From assembly GCA_963704825.1 (NCBI GenBank), contig CAVPHV010000014.1, positions 1 through 64,000 of the forward strand: a DNA stretch of 64,000 nucleotides, read 5' to 3'. Below are positions 16,046 through 25,018 of this stretch, one piece after another (within the stretch, counting starts at the first letter, position 1; each line of letters starts with the position of its first letter). The notes under the pieces are model-generated. The model was not told the origin of the DNA and did not search any database. It saw only the letters and a program-made list of their open reading frames with translations. The position numbers and the translations under genes are program-made. Origin of the DNA: CAVPHV01 sp963704825. Lineage in GTDB: Bacteria > Actinomycetota > Acidimicrobiia > Spongiisociales > UBA5794.

Positions 16046-17212
16046 ATGATCCGTGACAACGCCGTGCTCGATCAGATCCTCGGCACAATCAACCAGTTCG
16101 TGACAGAGCGGCTGCGCCCGCTTGAAGCCCAGGTGGCCGCAGAGGATCAGATTCCCGAATCCATCGTGGCTGCAATGCGGGAGATGGGCCTGTTCGGAAT
16201 GACCATCCCCGAGGAATACGGTGGACTGGGGATGACGGCCGAAGAGGAGATGCATGTCGCCTTCGCCCTGGGGCAAGCGTCCCCCGCCTTCCGCTCGCTG
16301 CTGGGAACCAACAACGGCATAGGCTCGCAGGGCATCGTGATCGACGGGACCGCGGCTCAGCGCAACAGGTGGTTGCCGGCGCTCGCTTCCGGCGAGGTCA
16401 TCGGTTCGTTTGCCCTGACAGAACCAGACGCCGGGTCAGACGCTGCCTCCTTGCAGACCAGAGCCGACCGCGATGGCGAGGATTTCGTCCTCAATGGAAC
16501 CAAGCGGTACATCACCAACGCCCCCGAGGCGGGGCTCTTCACCGTCATGGCCAGGACCAATCCCGCCGTCACTGGAGCGTCAGGCGTCTCTGCCTTCCTC
16601 GTCCCAGCGGACACGCCCGGTGTCGAGATCGGCGCCACGGAACGGAAGATGGGCCAGCAGGGAAGCCACGTCGCCGACGTCGTCCTCAACGACTGCCGGG
16701 TTCCCACCGCCGCCATCATCGGCGGGCCCAGCATGGAGGGAGCGGGTTTTCGCACCGCGATGAAGGTCCTCGATCGGGGACGCCTCCACATTGCGGCCGT
16801 GTGCGTCGGCGTCGCCGAACGTCTCATCTCCGATGCCGTCGAGTTTGCCGTCAACCGGAAGCAATTCGGCAAGCCGATCGCCGAGCACCAACTCATCCAG
16901 GCGATGCTGGCAGATAGCAGGGCCGAGGCCTACGCCGCCAGAGCAATGGTGCTCGACGCCGCCCGGCTGCGGGATGACGGGACCAGGGTGACCCTGGAGG
17001 CGTCGAGCGCCAAGCTATTCGCCTCTGAGATGGTCGGCCGCGTTGCCGATCGTGCCGTTCAGATCCACGGCGGCGCCGGCTACATCGCCGACTACGCCGT
17101 CGAGCGCCTCTATCGAGATGTCCGACTCTTCCGGCTCTACGAAGGAACCACCCAGATCCAGCAGTTGATCATCGCCCGCGAGATGCTGCGGGAGAACGGA
17201 GAGATGGGCTGA
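16046..17212 (+). CDS. acyl-CoA dehydrogenase
   Basis: This encodes 388 residues with the full flavoprotein fold: GLFGMTIPEEYGGLG in the N-terminal helical domain, ALTEPDAGSDAAS and NGTKRYITNA in the beta domain, and RKQFGKPIAEHQ plus QIHGGAGYIADYAVERLYRD in the C-terminal domain. The catalytic glutamate is in LYEGTTQIQQL. It oxidises an acyl-CoA to the trans-2-enoyl-CoA and passes electrons to ETF. Chain-length preference cannot be read. ATG 16046 lies 9 nt after TACCCT. It stands alone, 43 bp after the histidine kinase gene. Confidence 0.88.
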   Translation: MIRDNAVLDQILGTINQFVTERLRPLEAQVAAEDQIPESIVAAMREMGLFGMTIPEEYGGLGMTAEEEMHVAFALGQASPAFRSLLGTNNGIGSQGIVIDGTAAQRNRWLPALASGEVIGSFALTEPDAGSDAASLQTRADRDGEDFVLNGTKRYITNAPEAGLFTVMARTNPAVTGASGVSAFLVPADTPGVEIGATERKMGQQGSHVADVVLNDCRVPTAAIIGGPSMEGAGFRTAMKVLDRGRLHIAAVCVGVAERLISDAVEFAVNRKQFGKPIAEHQLIQAMLADSRAEAYAARAMVLDAARLRDDGTRVTLEASSAKLFASEMVGRVADRAVQIHGGAGYIADYAVERLYRDVRLFRLYEGTTQIQQLIIAREMLRENGEMG

Positions 17213-17224
17213 AGCGACCGGCGG

Positions 17225-17644
17225 CTACGAGGCGGCGAGCCAGAACTCCAGAATGGAACGATCTGGCTCGAATCGGGAGCGGATCGACCCACCCATGCGT
17301 ACCGCCAGCGAGGCCGATTGTTCCAGGTCGAGCGGACCGGCGGTCTCACACAGCTCACCGGTACCGACGGGACCACACACCGTGAAGACGTAGCCGTCGC
17401 CGAGCGCCCGCACGCTGACGTCCGCCGTCTCGCCTCGGCCCAGCGCACATCGCAGAAGGCTGCGGAAGATGAGCCGGACCCCGCCGGGATCACCGACCAC
17501 GGTGGCGGGCACGACATCGCATGAGCTCGGGGCCAGCCGGGGGGTTTCCGCCACGATCCGTTGGAGTTCGTGGTCCATCCGGACACGTTCCCTGGCCACC
17601 TGTGCCGAGGACGGAAAAGGTGTCATCATCAGATCACCGACCAT
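17225..17644 (-). CDS. degenerate HATPase-like protein
   Basis: This encodes 139 residues. The C-terminal two thirds follow the strand and helix order of a histidine-kinase ATPase domain: VVGDPGGVRLIFRSLLRCAL, then VSVRALGDGYVFTVCG, and at the end SLAVRMGGSIRSRF and FWLAAS. The N-box asparagine and the DxGxG and GxG loops are missing, so ATP binding is doubtful. No phospho-acceptor histidine segment is present. It may be a dead relative of a sensor kinase acting as a binding partner. It is convergent with the acyl-CoA dehydrogenase. Confidence 0.55.
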   Translation of the reverse strand: MVGDLMMTPFPSSAQVARERVRMDHELQRIVAETPRLAPSSCDVVPATVVGDPGGVRLIFRSLLRCALGRGETADVSVRALGDGYVFTVCGPVGTGELCETAGPLDLEQSASLAVRMGGSIRSRFEPDRSILEFWLAAS

Positions 17645-17739
17645 ATCGCTTCTTCTGGATACCTCCTAGTTCATCGTCACCCTCGGCGTTGAACCTGAGC
17701 ACGGTTGGTCAACCCCGGCGTTCGGTACACTCGACACTC

Positions 17740-18489
17740 ATGACGGATTCGACCTCTCCACCCACCCCGTCGGTAAGTGCCGACGGCGTGGCCTACGAAG
17801 CGCACGTGGGCATGTCTCGCCAGTACTGGCGAGACATCGTGCTCGGCGTCAACGACGGCTTGGTCTCGATGTTCCTACTCGCCGCCGGGGTGGTCGGTGG
17901 TGGCCTCACCGCAGAGCAAGTCCTCCTCACTGCGGTTGCCGGAGCCATCGCCGGATCCATCTCGATGGCCGCCGGTGAGTATTTGGCCACAAAGTCCCAA
18001 GAAGAGGTCCTCGACTCCGAGATCGCCTTGGAGAAGGTCCACATCAGCCACTTCCGCGATCAGGAGGTCGACCAGTTGCGCGGCTTCTTCGCCGATATGG
18101 GCGTCACCGACGACGACATGGATGGTGTGGTCGCCGCGTTCTCCCGATCCGACGAGACTCTGCTCAACGCCATGAAGTCTCTCGAGTTTGGGGTCGCCGA
18201 CAGCGAGCGCCGGTCTCCGTACATGGCGATGCTCATGTCGGGCGCGCTGTTCCTCGTCGGCTCCGCGCCCTCTGTGCTCCCTTTCGTGCTCACAGACGAC
18301 ACGGGGGTCGGCCTGGCCTGGGCCGCCGCCCTGTCGATGCTCGGATTGTTCATCGTGGGTGTGGTCAAGACCCGTGTGACGAGGACGCGGCCATTCAAGG
18401 CGGGCCTGGAGAACCTGGTCATCGCCGGCATCGGCGGGTTCCTCGCCTACGGAATCGGCAGCCTCTTCGACGGCATGATCTCCGGCTGA
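17740..18489 (+). CDS. VIT1/CCC1-family metal transporter
   Basis: This encodes 249 residues. The N-terminal YWRDIVLGVNDGLVS and the GSISMAAGEYLATKSQ helix are the hallmarks of the VIT1/CCC1 iron and manganese transporter family. A cytoplasmic helical segment (about residues 95-155) separates membrane helices 1-2 from 3-5. These transporters export or sequester Fe(II) or Mn(II). The region ahead of ATG 17740 has TACACT 8 nt upstream, suggesting a leaderless message. The gene is convergent with btuD, with only 7 bp between them. Confidence 0.85.
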   Translation: MTDSTSPPTPSVSADGVAYEAHVGMSRQYWRDIVLGVNDGLVSMFLLAAGVVGGGLTAEQVLLTAVAGAIAGSISMAAGEYLATKSQEEVLDSEIALEKVHISHFRDQEVDQLRGFFADMGVTDDDMDGVVAAFSRSDETLLNAMKSLEFGVADSERRSPYMAMLMSGALFLVGSAPSVLPFVLTDDTGVGLAWAAALSMLGLFIVGVVKTRVTRTRPFKAGLENLVIAGIGGFLAYGIGSLFDGMISG

Positions 18490-18496
18490 GGCACGG

Positions 18497-19276
18497 CTAC
18501 GCCGGGCGCCGGGGAGCGACGATGAGTCTCCCGTCGGCGTCATGCAGGATGCTCACCGCAGCCCCAAAATGGGCATCGAGATGCGCTGCGGTGAGTACTT
18601 CCCCGGCGGTGCCCGAAGCGACGACGACCCCCCGGTCGATGAGCACCAATCGATCGGCGTAGTGCGCCGCAAGAGTCAGATCGTGCATAGCGCTCAGCAC
18701 GCCAATGCTGCTCGAGCGGCGCAACTCGTCGACGTGATCGAGCACCTGCTGCTGGTGACCCAGGTCGAGGGCGGCCGTCGGTTCGTCCAGCAGAAGCAGC
18801 CCGGCCTCCTGCGCCAGCGCCCTCGCCAGCACAACCCGCTGCCGCTCTCCGCCGCTGAGGGCTTGCATCGGGCGATGGCCCAGTTGGTCGAGGTCGAGGC
18901 GCGCCAGGATGGTCGCCACCTTCGCCACGTCCTCGGCCGATTCTGATCCCCAATACGAGATGTACGGCGTGCGGCCGAGCATCACGTACTCACGAACAGT
19001 CATGCCTTCGGGAATCGTCGGCGTTTGCGGCACCATGGCGATACGTCGTGCCGCCGCCCGGCGAGTCATGGCATCGACCGGATCGCCCCCGATCGTCACC
19101 TTGCCCGCTGCGGGGGTCATCACCCCGGCGACGACCCTCAGCAGGGTTGACTTGCCGGCACCGTTCGGTCCTATCAGCGCCACCCATTCGCCGGGATCGA
19201 CGTGCAGCGTCACGCCGGCGAGTACTTGGGACCCGTTGTAGGCAGCCTCGACGTCGGCGCATACGAGGACACTCAC
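18497..19276 (-). CDS. btuD: cobalamin ABC transporter ATP-binding protein
   Basis: This encodes 259 residues from GTG 19276, which overlaps the permease stop by 4 bp. The FepC/BtuD-type motifs are present: Walker A GPNGAGKST, signature LSGGERQR, Walker B LLLLDEPT, and the switch histidine in AMHDLTLAAHYADR. It powers import of a corrinoid across the membrane. Substrate is inferred from the cobalamin riboswitch in front of the operon; by sequence alone a siderophore would also be possible. Confidence 0.82.
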   Translation of the reverse strand: MSVLVCADVEAAYNGSQVLAGVTLHVDPGEWVALIGPNGAGKSTLLRVVAGVMTPAAGKVTIGGDPVDAMTRRAAARRIAMVPQTPTIPEGMTVREYVMLGRTPYISYWGSESAEDVAKVATILARLDLDQLGHRPMQALSGGERQRVVLARALAQEAGLLLLDEPTAALDLGHQQQVLDHVDELRRSSSIGVLSAMHDLTLAAHYADRLVLIDRGVVVASGTAGEVLTAAHLDAHFGAAVSILHDADGRLIVAPRRPA

Positions 19277-20319
19277 GCCAGCCCTCTCCTTGTCCGAGCC
19301 AGGATCAGAGCAAAGAACGGGGCACCCACGAACGCGGTCACCACCCCGACCGGAATCTCGGATGGGGCAATCACGGTGCGGGCGATCAGGTCGGCCAGGA
19401 TCAAGAATGCCGCGCCCGCCAGGAGCGACACCGGCAGGATGGCCCGATAGCTCGTCCCGGTGATGCGACGCACCGCATGGGGAACGATGATGCCCACGAA
19501 CCCGATCAGGCCGCTCACCGATACGGCAGCGGCGGTCGCCAGCGTGGCCGCGATCACGATGGTGAGCCTCACTCGACTCGCTCTCATCCCAAGGGTCGAA
19601 GCCTCTTCTTCGCCGACCGCAAGCACGTCGAGATGGCGGCCGTGCGAGATCAAGATGGCCCCGGCGACCACAGCGAACGGCAGCAGGACGAGAACTTCCG
19701 ACCATCCCACCGTCGTCAGCCTGCCCAAGATCCACGAGTAGACCTCTCGGATCCGATCGGACGCCAACTGTTGGGCGAAGATCTGTACCGAGGTGAAGAA
19801 CGAGGCGACGGCAACTCCGGCGAGGATCAGCGTTGCGGTGGTGGTGCGCCCGCCCCCGATCCGGCCCAGCGCATAGGTCGCGGCGACGGCAACGAGGCCA
19901 CCCGCAAAGGCCGCCAGCGGGAGCAGCCAGTTCCCCGAATCCGCCCCGGCGTTGATGGCGGCCGTCGCCCCCAATCCGGCTCCGGCGGCCACGCCGAGCA
20001 GATAGGGGTCAGCCAGTGGATTGCGGAAGACCCCCTGATAGGACCCGCCCGCCATCGCCAGCGTTCCGCCTACCAGTCCGGCGAGCACGACGCGGGGGAC
20101 GCGCAACTCCCACAGGATCGCCTGATGTCGATCCGTCAGACCCGACTCGACCCCCACAAAGGGAATCCGGTCGAGCATCTCGCCAACCACGGCCAACGGC
20201 CGCAAGCCGACCGGTCCCATGGCGACTCCGAGCAGTGCCGCCACCACCAGGGCACCCCCCGCCACTCCCGCGGCCACTCCCCGGCGTCGCGACGCTACCG
20301 GAACGGGAGCAGCGGCCAC
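19273..20319 (-). CDS. btuC: cobalamin ABC transporter permease (FecCD family)
   Basis: This encodes 348 residues with about ten membrane segments. FecCD hallmarks are LWELRVPRVVLAGLVGG, then AGGSYQGVFRNPLADPYLLG and FVGIIVPHAVRRITG. It forms the translocation pathway of the B12-type importer. Start GTG 20319 shares its first base with the stop of the binding-protein gene, so translation is coupled. A long upstream open frame to 20463 lies inside btuF and was not used. Confidence 0.83.
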   Translation of the reverse strand: MAAAPVPVASRRRGVAAGVAGGALVVAALLGVAMGPVGLRPLAVVGEMLDRIPFVGVESGLTDRHQAILWELRVPRVVLAGLVGGTLAMAGGSYQGVFRNPLADPYLLGVAAGAGLGATAAINAGADSGNWLLPLAAFAGGLVAVAATYALGRIGGGRTTTATLILAGVAVASFFTSVQIFAQQLASDRIREVYSWILGRLTTVGWSEVLVLLPFAVVAGAILISHGRHLDVLAVGEEEASTLGMRASRVRLTIVIAATLATAAAVSVSGLIGFVGIIVPHAVRRITGTSYRAILPVSLLAGAAFLILADLIARTVIAPSEIPVGVVTAFVGAPFFALILARTRRGLA

Positions 20320-21287
20320 TAGCCGGCGCTCTCCTGGAGATACGAGAGCAACCCTGCGGCGATGTCCTCGAGTAATTCGGGCACCCTCGGCCCCCATCGG
20401 CTTGCCATGTCGTAGTCGAGAACGACTACCTGCCCATCGGCGACGGCGGTCATCGTGTCCCACCCGTCGCGGGCGGCAACGCTCGCTTCATCCTCGAAGC
20501 CTCCCCCAAGGAAGATGATGGCTGGGTCGGCGGCGATGATGTACTCGGGCGAAAGCTGCGGGAACCCCGAACCGAAGTCGTCGGCGGCCTCGTCGGCGAT
20601 GTTCTCCATGCCGAGCAGGGCGTACAGGGTTCCGATGAACGACTTCGAGTTCGGCGTGTAGAAGCTGAACGGGTCGGTCTCGTGGTAGTAGGTGACACCA
20701 GTGCCGGCCGGACCTACCGCCGCGACCGTGGCGGCGACCGCGGCCTCCATCTCGGCCCGCAGGCCGGCCGCTTCAGCAACGTGACCGGTGGCCATGCCGA
20801 GAGTCTTGATCTGGTCGTAGACACCGTCGAGGTCGAGCGGCGTGCCAAACAGCAAGGTGGGGGTCCCCACCGCGTCGAGTGCAGTCGCCACATCACCGGG
20901 GTCGAATGACAGGATGACGAGGTCCGGATCAAGGTCGATCAACGCCTCGAGATTGAGGTTGAATGAATCCACCAGGGTCAGCTCTGCCGCCTCAGCCGGG
21001 TAGTTCGAGTAGAGATCTCCGGCGATCACCTGGTCCCCGGCTCCGATCGCAAACAACATCTCGACGTGCGTCGCCGACAGCGCCGCGATACGACGTGGTG
21101 ACGCGGCGATGGTGGTGCTCCCCAGGTCGCTGTTGACGACAACGGGAAATGTCTCCGGTGCTGCGCGTGTCGTACTCGTCGTCGTGGCGGCGGGGGCCGT
21201 TGTGGTGGTGACCGCCGTTGGCTCGCTTCCACACGCTGCCACGGACACCATCAACAGCGCGGCAACAACGGTGAGGGAACGGTGCAC
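20319..21287 (-). CDS. btuF: cobalamin-binding lipoprotein of ABC transporter
   Basis: This encodes 322 residues. The lipoprotein signal ends at VAAC (Cys19). A Thr/Ala-rich linker follows, then the type III periplasmic-binding fold: RRIAALSATHVEMLFAIGAG, then DLDPDLVILSF and PEYIIAADPAIIFLGGG. Start GTG 21287 is 5 nt after GAGGAGG, the same motif that is hidden in the riboswitch hairpin. It is the first gene of btuF-btuC-btuD and is expected to be shut off by cobalamin. Confidence 0.83.
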   Translation of the reverse strand: MHRSLTVVAALLMVSVAACGSEPTAVTTTTAPAATTTSTTRAAPETFPVVVNSDLGSTTIAASPRRIAALSATHVEMLFAIGAGDQVIAGDLYSNYPAEAAELTLVDSFNLNLEALIDLDPDLVILSFDPGDVATALDAVGTPTLLFGTPLDLDGVYDQIKTLGMATGHVAEAAGLRAEMEAAVAATVAAVGPAGTGVTYYHETDPFSFYTPNSKSFIGTLYALLGMENIADEAADDFGSGFPQLSPEYIIAADPAIIFLGGGFEDEASVAARDGWDTMTAVADGQVVVLDYDMASRWGPRVPELLEDIAAGLLSYLQESAG

Positions 21288-21291
21288 ATGA

Positions 21292-21490
21292 GCCTCCTCT
21301 CAGTGGAGGAGGCGGTAGCTGCGGAGTGCACCCCTCCTCCGAGGGCTCATCCACAACCATCTGGAGAGGCGACCTGACTTGTCCCCCAGAGGGGCATCAC
21401 AGTTGCGGGACAGCACCGGAATCTCACCGGACTTCGCTCTTCAGACGGCTTCCGAGTCCGTGGACTCGAAAGTCCGAGCATACGGACCCC
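21292..21490 (-). promoter_or_regulatory. cobalamin riboswitch with SD-sequestering hairpin
   Basis: On the minus strand the leader contains the B12-box core: AAGTCCGGTGAGATTCCGG, then TGTCCCGCAACTGTGA, then the AGTCAGGTCGCC region. These match the cobalamin riboswitch consensus (GGTG..AATCCGG, CCCGCCACTGT, CAGGA.ACC). At the 3' end GCCTCCTC pairs with GAGGAGGC (21313-21292), hiding the btuF ribosome binding site. This predicts translational repression when cobalamin is bound. The 5' boundary is approximate. Confidence 0.85.
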
Positions 21491-21535
21491 CTTCCGATCC
21501 CGCCACTCCGCCCGGGCACCGCTACGCTTCCGACC

Positions 21536-21661
21536 ATGAAGCGCCTTCTCGTCGCCGTCGCGGTCGCCCTCGGGGTTGTCGCCTTTCTCAAGCGGCCGGT
21601 GAAGCACCCCGAGCCGGCGGGCGATTGGCATCCGACCGATCACGAACCCACTCCGCGCTGA
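21536..21661 (+). CDS. small single-span membrane or exported protein
   Basis: A 41-residue frame starts at ATG 21536, 7 nt after TACGCT (leaderless type). It has a basic start (KR), a hydrophobic stretch LLVAVAVALGVVAF, then KRPVKHPEPAGDWHPTDHEP. The layout of one membrane segment and a Pro/His-rich tail is plausible for a small membrane protein. It ends 2 bp before the ATG of the next gene, suggesting coupling. No family is recognised. Confidence 0.5.
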   Translation: MKRLLVAVAVALGVVAFLKRPVKHPEPAGDWHPTDHEPTPR

Positions 21662-21663
21662 GT

Positions 21664-22425
21664 ATGCGCATCGCCCTCGAACACACGGGCGAGGTCGGGC
21701 TCCGAACGGGTCGCATCCTCTTGGCCGAAGGGGACCTCACCAAATTGGGCCTCGTCGACCGCACCCCGCGCCGCCACGACCCCCGCCTGGCTCGAGCCGA
21801 GGACCTCAGCGGCTTCGACGTGGCCGTCACCGATGCGGAAGATCCCGAACCGCTCGTTCGCCGCGCCGCAGAGGCCGGGATCTCTTGTGTCGTGTGGCAT
21901 GAGATCACTCGCGCCGACCACGACGCCGAGTACGGGCTGCGAGCGACATCCCTCTTGGCCGGCGCCAACCTGGCCAGTGGCATCGCTCCGTCGCTGGTTG
22001 CGCACGAAACCGCCCGCGGCGGTACCGTCATGGACGAGATGGTGGCCTGGACGGAACCGGGCAAGCCGCTGCGCCGCGGCGAGGCAATTCCCTTCCCCGA
22101 ACCGGTCGGTTCGCGTTGGGCCAGACCTCGCCCCGCTGCCAAGTGGCGCGCCTTCGCGGCTCCGGTGAACGGTGACTGGGCGGCAGCCATGGCCCGCGTT
22201 ACCTCGGCAACCGATACCGGCGTCATCACGCGGATCGTCGGCGTCGCCGACCTCGCCGCCCACCTCGAGGCACTGGCCCTCGCCGCCGGAGCGCTCGCCG
22301 TCGCCCGGGACGCCTACCCGTCGGGTCTGCAACGGGCAGACAACGCCGCAGAGGCCTTTCTCTCCGCGGCATTGAATGCGGGCCTCGGCGTAGCCTCATA
22401 TTCGTTGCGCGACTCGGGGCCGTGA
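21664..22425 (+). CDS. conserved-looking protein of unknown function
   Basis: This encodes 253 residues from ATG 21664. The first part reads like a nucleotide-binding or Rossmann-type alternation: RIALEHTGEVGLRTG, then DLTKLGLVD, FDVAVTDAEDPEPLVRRAAEAGISCVV. A middle section resembles a reductase-like substrate domain (ASGIAPSLVAHETAR, then DEMVAWTEPGKPLRRGEAI). A long Ala-rich helix region ends the protein. I do not recognise the family; a dihydrodipicolinate reductase- or saccharopine-like fold is only a guess. It is translationally coupled to the small membrane protein. Confidence 0.6.
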   Translation: MRIALEHTGEVGLRTGRILLAEGDLTKLGLVDRTPRRHDPRLARAEDLSGFDVAVTDAEDPEPLVRRAAEAGISCVVWHEITRADHDAEYGLRATSLLAGANLASGIAPSLVAHETARGGTVMDEMVAWTEPGKPLRRGEAIPFPEPVGSRWARPRPAAKWRAFAAPVNGDWAAAMARVTSATDTGVITRIVGVADLAAHLEALALAAGALAVARDAYPSGLQRADNAAEAFLSAALNAGLGVASYSLRDSGP

Positions 22426-22476
22426 ACAATCGGTGAACACGACCCCATAGACCGCCGGGCCGGGTTGAATGCGGTC

Positions 22477-24570
22477 ATGCGACGACGTCTCGGCATCTTG
22501 CTGACGATCTTGGCCCTCGCCGCCGCGGCCTGCTCAGGTAGCGACGGCGAAAGCGGCAGAACCACCACGACTGCCGTCGGCACCACCTCCCCCACCGAAT
22601 CGCTCGGCGGCGGCGAACCGGCCGGAGACGGTGAATCCGGCCCCGCCGACACCGTCTCGTACGCCGGAACCACCCCGGCGCCAGAGTTTCCCGAGGGCCT
22701 CGACTGGCTCAACACCGAGGCCCCTCTGACGTTGGAGTCCCTGCGCGGCAAGGTGATTCTCCTCGACTTCTGGACATATGGGTGCATCAACTGCATCCAC
22801 ATCATCCCCGACCTGGAGCGGCTCGAGGCCGAATACCCCAACGAGTTGGTTGTCATCGGGGTCCATTCGGCCAAGTTCGTCAATGAGTCGGCGACCGACA
22901 ACATTCGGCAGGTGATCCTTCGGTACGACCTCGAGCACCCCGTCGTCAACGACCGCGACTTCGAGATCTGGCAAACCTGGGGCGTCAACGCCTGGCCGAC
23001 GGTCGTGTTGATCGACCCTGCCGGCAACGTGGTCGGCGGCGATTCAGGGGAAGGGGTCTACGCCAAGGTGGCCCCCATCATGGAGTCACTGGTGGCAGAG
23101 TTCGCCGCAAAGGACGAACTCGACACGACGCCGATCGACTTTGCGCTGGAGAGCGACGGGGCCCCGGAAACCGTGCTGAGCTTTCCAGGAAAGGTCTTGG
23201 TCGACCCTGCAGCCAACCATCTGTTCATCGCGGACACCGGGCACAACCGCATCGTGGTGGCCGACCCCGGCACCGGAGAGATCCTCGACGTCTACGGCAG
23301 CGGTCGATCCGGCTACCGCAACGGGTTCGGTCTCGAGGCCCAGTTCAATGCTCCCCAGGGCATGGCGCTGAGCGAAGATGGCACAACGCTGTACGTCGCA
23401 GACACCGACAATCACGTGATCCGCTCGGTGGATGTTGCGACCGGCATCGTCGAGACCCTGGTCGGCACCGGCTCGATCGGTTACCCGCCGACCGGCGGTT
23501 CCGCACCGGCGGTTGCCCTCATTTCGCCCTGGGGCCTCACGATCCGCAACGGCGTTCTCTACATCGCAATGGCGGGCTCGCACCAGATCTGGTCGATGGA
23601 CCTCGTCGGCGGTACCATCGCCCCGCTGGTCGGTAACGGCCGAGAGAGCACCGTGAACGGCACCCTGGCCGAAGCGGAGCTGGCGCAGCCCAGCAGCCTC
23701 ACTTTCGACGGCGCGGGACGCCTCTACTTCGCCGATAGCGAGTCGAGCTCGATTCGGTACGCCGACGTACTCGAAGCCGCCGGAAGGACCGGCATCGTTG
23801 CCGGCAGCGATCAGAACCTCTTTGAGTTTGGCGACGAAGACGGCGCAGGGACCGCGGCTCGGTTGCAGCACCCACTCGGCGTCGTATTCCGGGCGGAAAC
23901 CGGGACACTGCTGATCGCCGACACCTACAACAGCAAGATCAAGGAAATCGACCTCACCACCAACACCGTCACCACCCGCTTTGGCGCCGAACACGGCTGG
24001 GCCGATGGAAACGCCGCCCTCTTCTATGAACCGGGCGGCCTCTCGCTCGATGGTGACGCCCTGTACGTTGCCGACACCAACAATCACGCCGTCCGGGTCG
24101 TCGACCTCTCCACCGGCACCACGACCACTCTGGTGTTGAAGGGCATCGAGAACTTCAATCCACCGCCCGACGCTGCGGACTTCGCCGGCACGGTGATCCA
24201 ACTTGATCCGATCACAACGGGCCCTGGGCCTGGTTCCTTTGTCCTCGACTTCGTACTCCCCGCCGGCTACAAGGTCAACGAGGATGCGCCGTCATCGGTC
24301 CAATGGTTCGTCCCCGGAGATGCGGTCACTGTGGAGGAGGCGGCAAGCCAGTCGCTGACCGGGGTGACCTTCCCTGTTGAGATTGCGGCAGACTTCACCG
24401 CGGGGACGTCGTCGGTGACGGCCGACGTCACCGTGATCTACTGCAGGGCCGACGCCGAAAGCCTCTGCCTGATCGAACAGGTTCGCTTCCTGGCGCCGAT
24501 CAACGTCGTTGACGGCGGCCCCTCGGCCCGCATCCCTCTTCCCCACGTGATCGTGGTTCCGGACATCTGA
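22477..24570 (+). CDS. lipoprotein with thioredoxin-like domain and NHL repeats
   Basis: This encodes 697 residues from ATG 22477. The signal peptide ends at AAAC, followed by a Thr/Gly-rich linker. A thioredoxin-like domain (about residues 70-205) has the active-site sequence FWTYGCINCIH, a CINC redox pair, and a cis-proline segment AWPTVVLID. About five NHL beta-propeller repeats follow (LFIADTGHNRI, LYVADTDNHVIR, LLIADTYNSKI, LYVADTNNHAVRVVD), and then a C-terminal beta domain. The order matches NHLRC2-like proteins. It probably acts outside the membrane on disulfides or redox partners. The substrate is unknown. Confidence 0.82.
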   Translation: MRRRLGILLTILALAAAACSGSDGESGRTTTTAVGTTSPTESLGGGEPAGDGESGPADTVSYAGTTPAPEFPEGLDWLNTEAPLTLESLRGKVILLDFWTYGCINCIHIIPDLERLEAEYPNELVVIGVHSAKFVNESATDNIRQVILRYDLEHPVVNDRDFEIWQTWGVNAWPTVVLIDPAGNVVGGDSGEGVYAKVAPIMESLVAEFAAKDELDTTPIDFALESDGAPETVLSFPGKVLVDPAANHLFIADTGHNRIVVADPGTGEILDVYGSGRSGYRNGFGLEAQFNAPQGMALSEDGTTLYVADTDNHVIRSVDVATGIVETLVGTGSIGYPPTGGSAPAVALISPWGLTIRNGVLYIAMAGSHQIWSMDLVGGTIAPLVGNGRESTVNGTLAEAELAQPSSLTFDGAGRLYFADSESSSIRYADVLEAAGRTGIVAGSDQNLFEFGDEDGAGTAARLQHPLGVVFRAETGTLLIADTYNSKIKEIDLTTNTVTTRFGAEHGWADGNAALFYEPGGLSLDGDALYVADTNNHAVRVVDLSTGTTTTLVLKGIENFNPPPDAADFAGTVIQLDPITTGPGPGSFVLDFVLPAGYKVNEDAPSSVQWFVPGDAVTVEEAASQSLTGVTFPVEIAADFTAGTSSVTADVTVIYCRADAESLCLIEQVRFLAPINVVDGGPSARIPLPHVIVVPDI

Positions 24571-24616
24571 CCAATCTCGAACTGCCGAGAAACCGCGCGG
24601 TTCGTATGATGGACGC

Positions 24617-24835
24617 ATGACCGAACCAGAACTCATCGTCATCGCCGAGTTTGGCGCCCGTCCCGAAGCCGACCTGTTGCGAGCCCACCTCGAGGATTCC
24701 GGTATTGCGGCTCAGGTGACGGCCGACGACATCGGTGGTGCCTTTCCCGGTGTCGGCACCGCAAAAGTGTGGGTCAGTTCCGACGACGAGGACTCCGCCC
24801 GCAAAATCGCAGCGGACGCACAGGCCGCCGATTAG
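24617..24835 (+). CDS. DUF2007 domain protein
   Basis: This encodes 72 residues: VIAEFGARPEADLLRAHLED, then IAAQVTADD, VWVSSDDEDSARKI. This is the small ferredoxin-like DUF2007 (putative signal transducing) fold seen fused or free in many bacteria; the biochemical role is unknown. ATG 24617 is 6 nt after TATGAT (24605-24610), a good example of a leaderless start. It stands alone between the NHL lipoprotein and the gyrase operon end. Confidence 0.75.
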   Translation: MTEPELIVIAEFGARPEADLLRAHLEDSGIAAQVTADDIGGAFPGVGTAKVWVSSDDEDSARKIAADAQAAD

Positions 24836-24994
24836 GAGACTGTTGAACAGCGCCGGCTTGGGCTTGTAGCGACGTCCAGGACCAAGCCTTCGCTCGCCGG
24901 CGCAATCCCGCACGGCGTATGTTGCCGGTATCAGTGGCGCTGTTGCGGCCGAGCAGTGGCGTGGCCGGCCGTCCTCAACGCAGCAAACGTTGCT

Positions 24995-25016
24995 GGTCGG
25001 GGCACCCGCCCCGGCC
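24995..25016 (-). terminator. GC-rich hairpin after the gyrase-DUF3566 unit
   Basis: GGTCGGGGC, a 4-nt loop and GCCCCGGCC form a 9-bp stem with one wobble pair. It lies directly beyond the DUF3566 stop on the minus strand. There is no clear U tract, so termination efficiency is uncertain. Confidence 0.4.
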
Positions 25017-25018
25017 CG

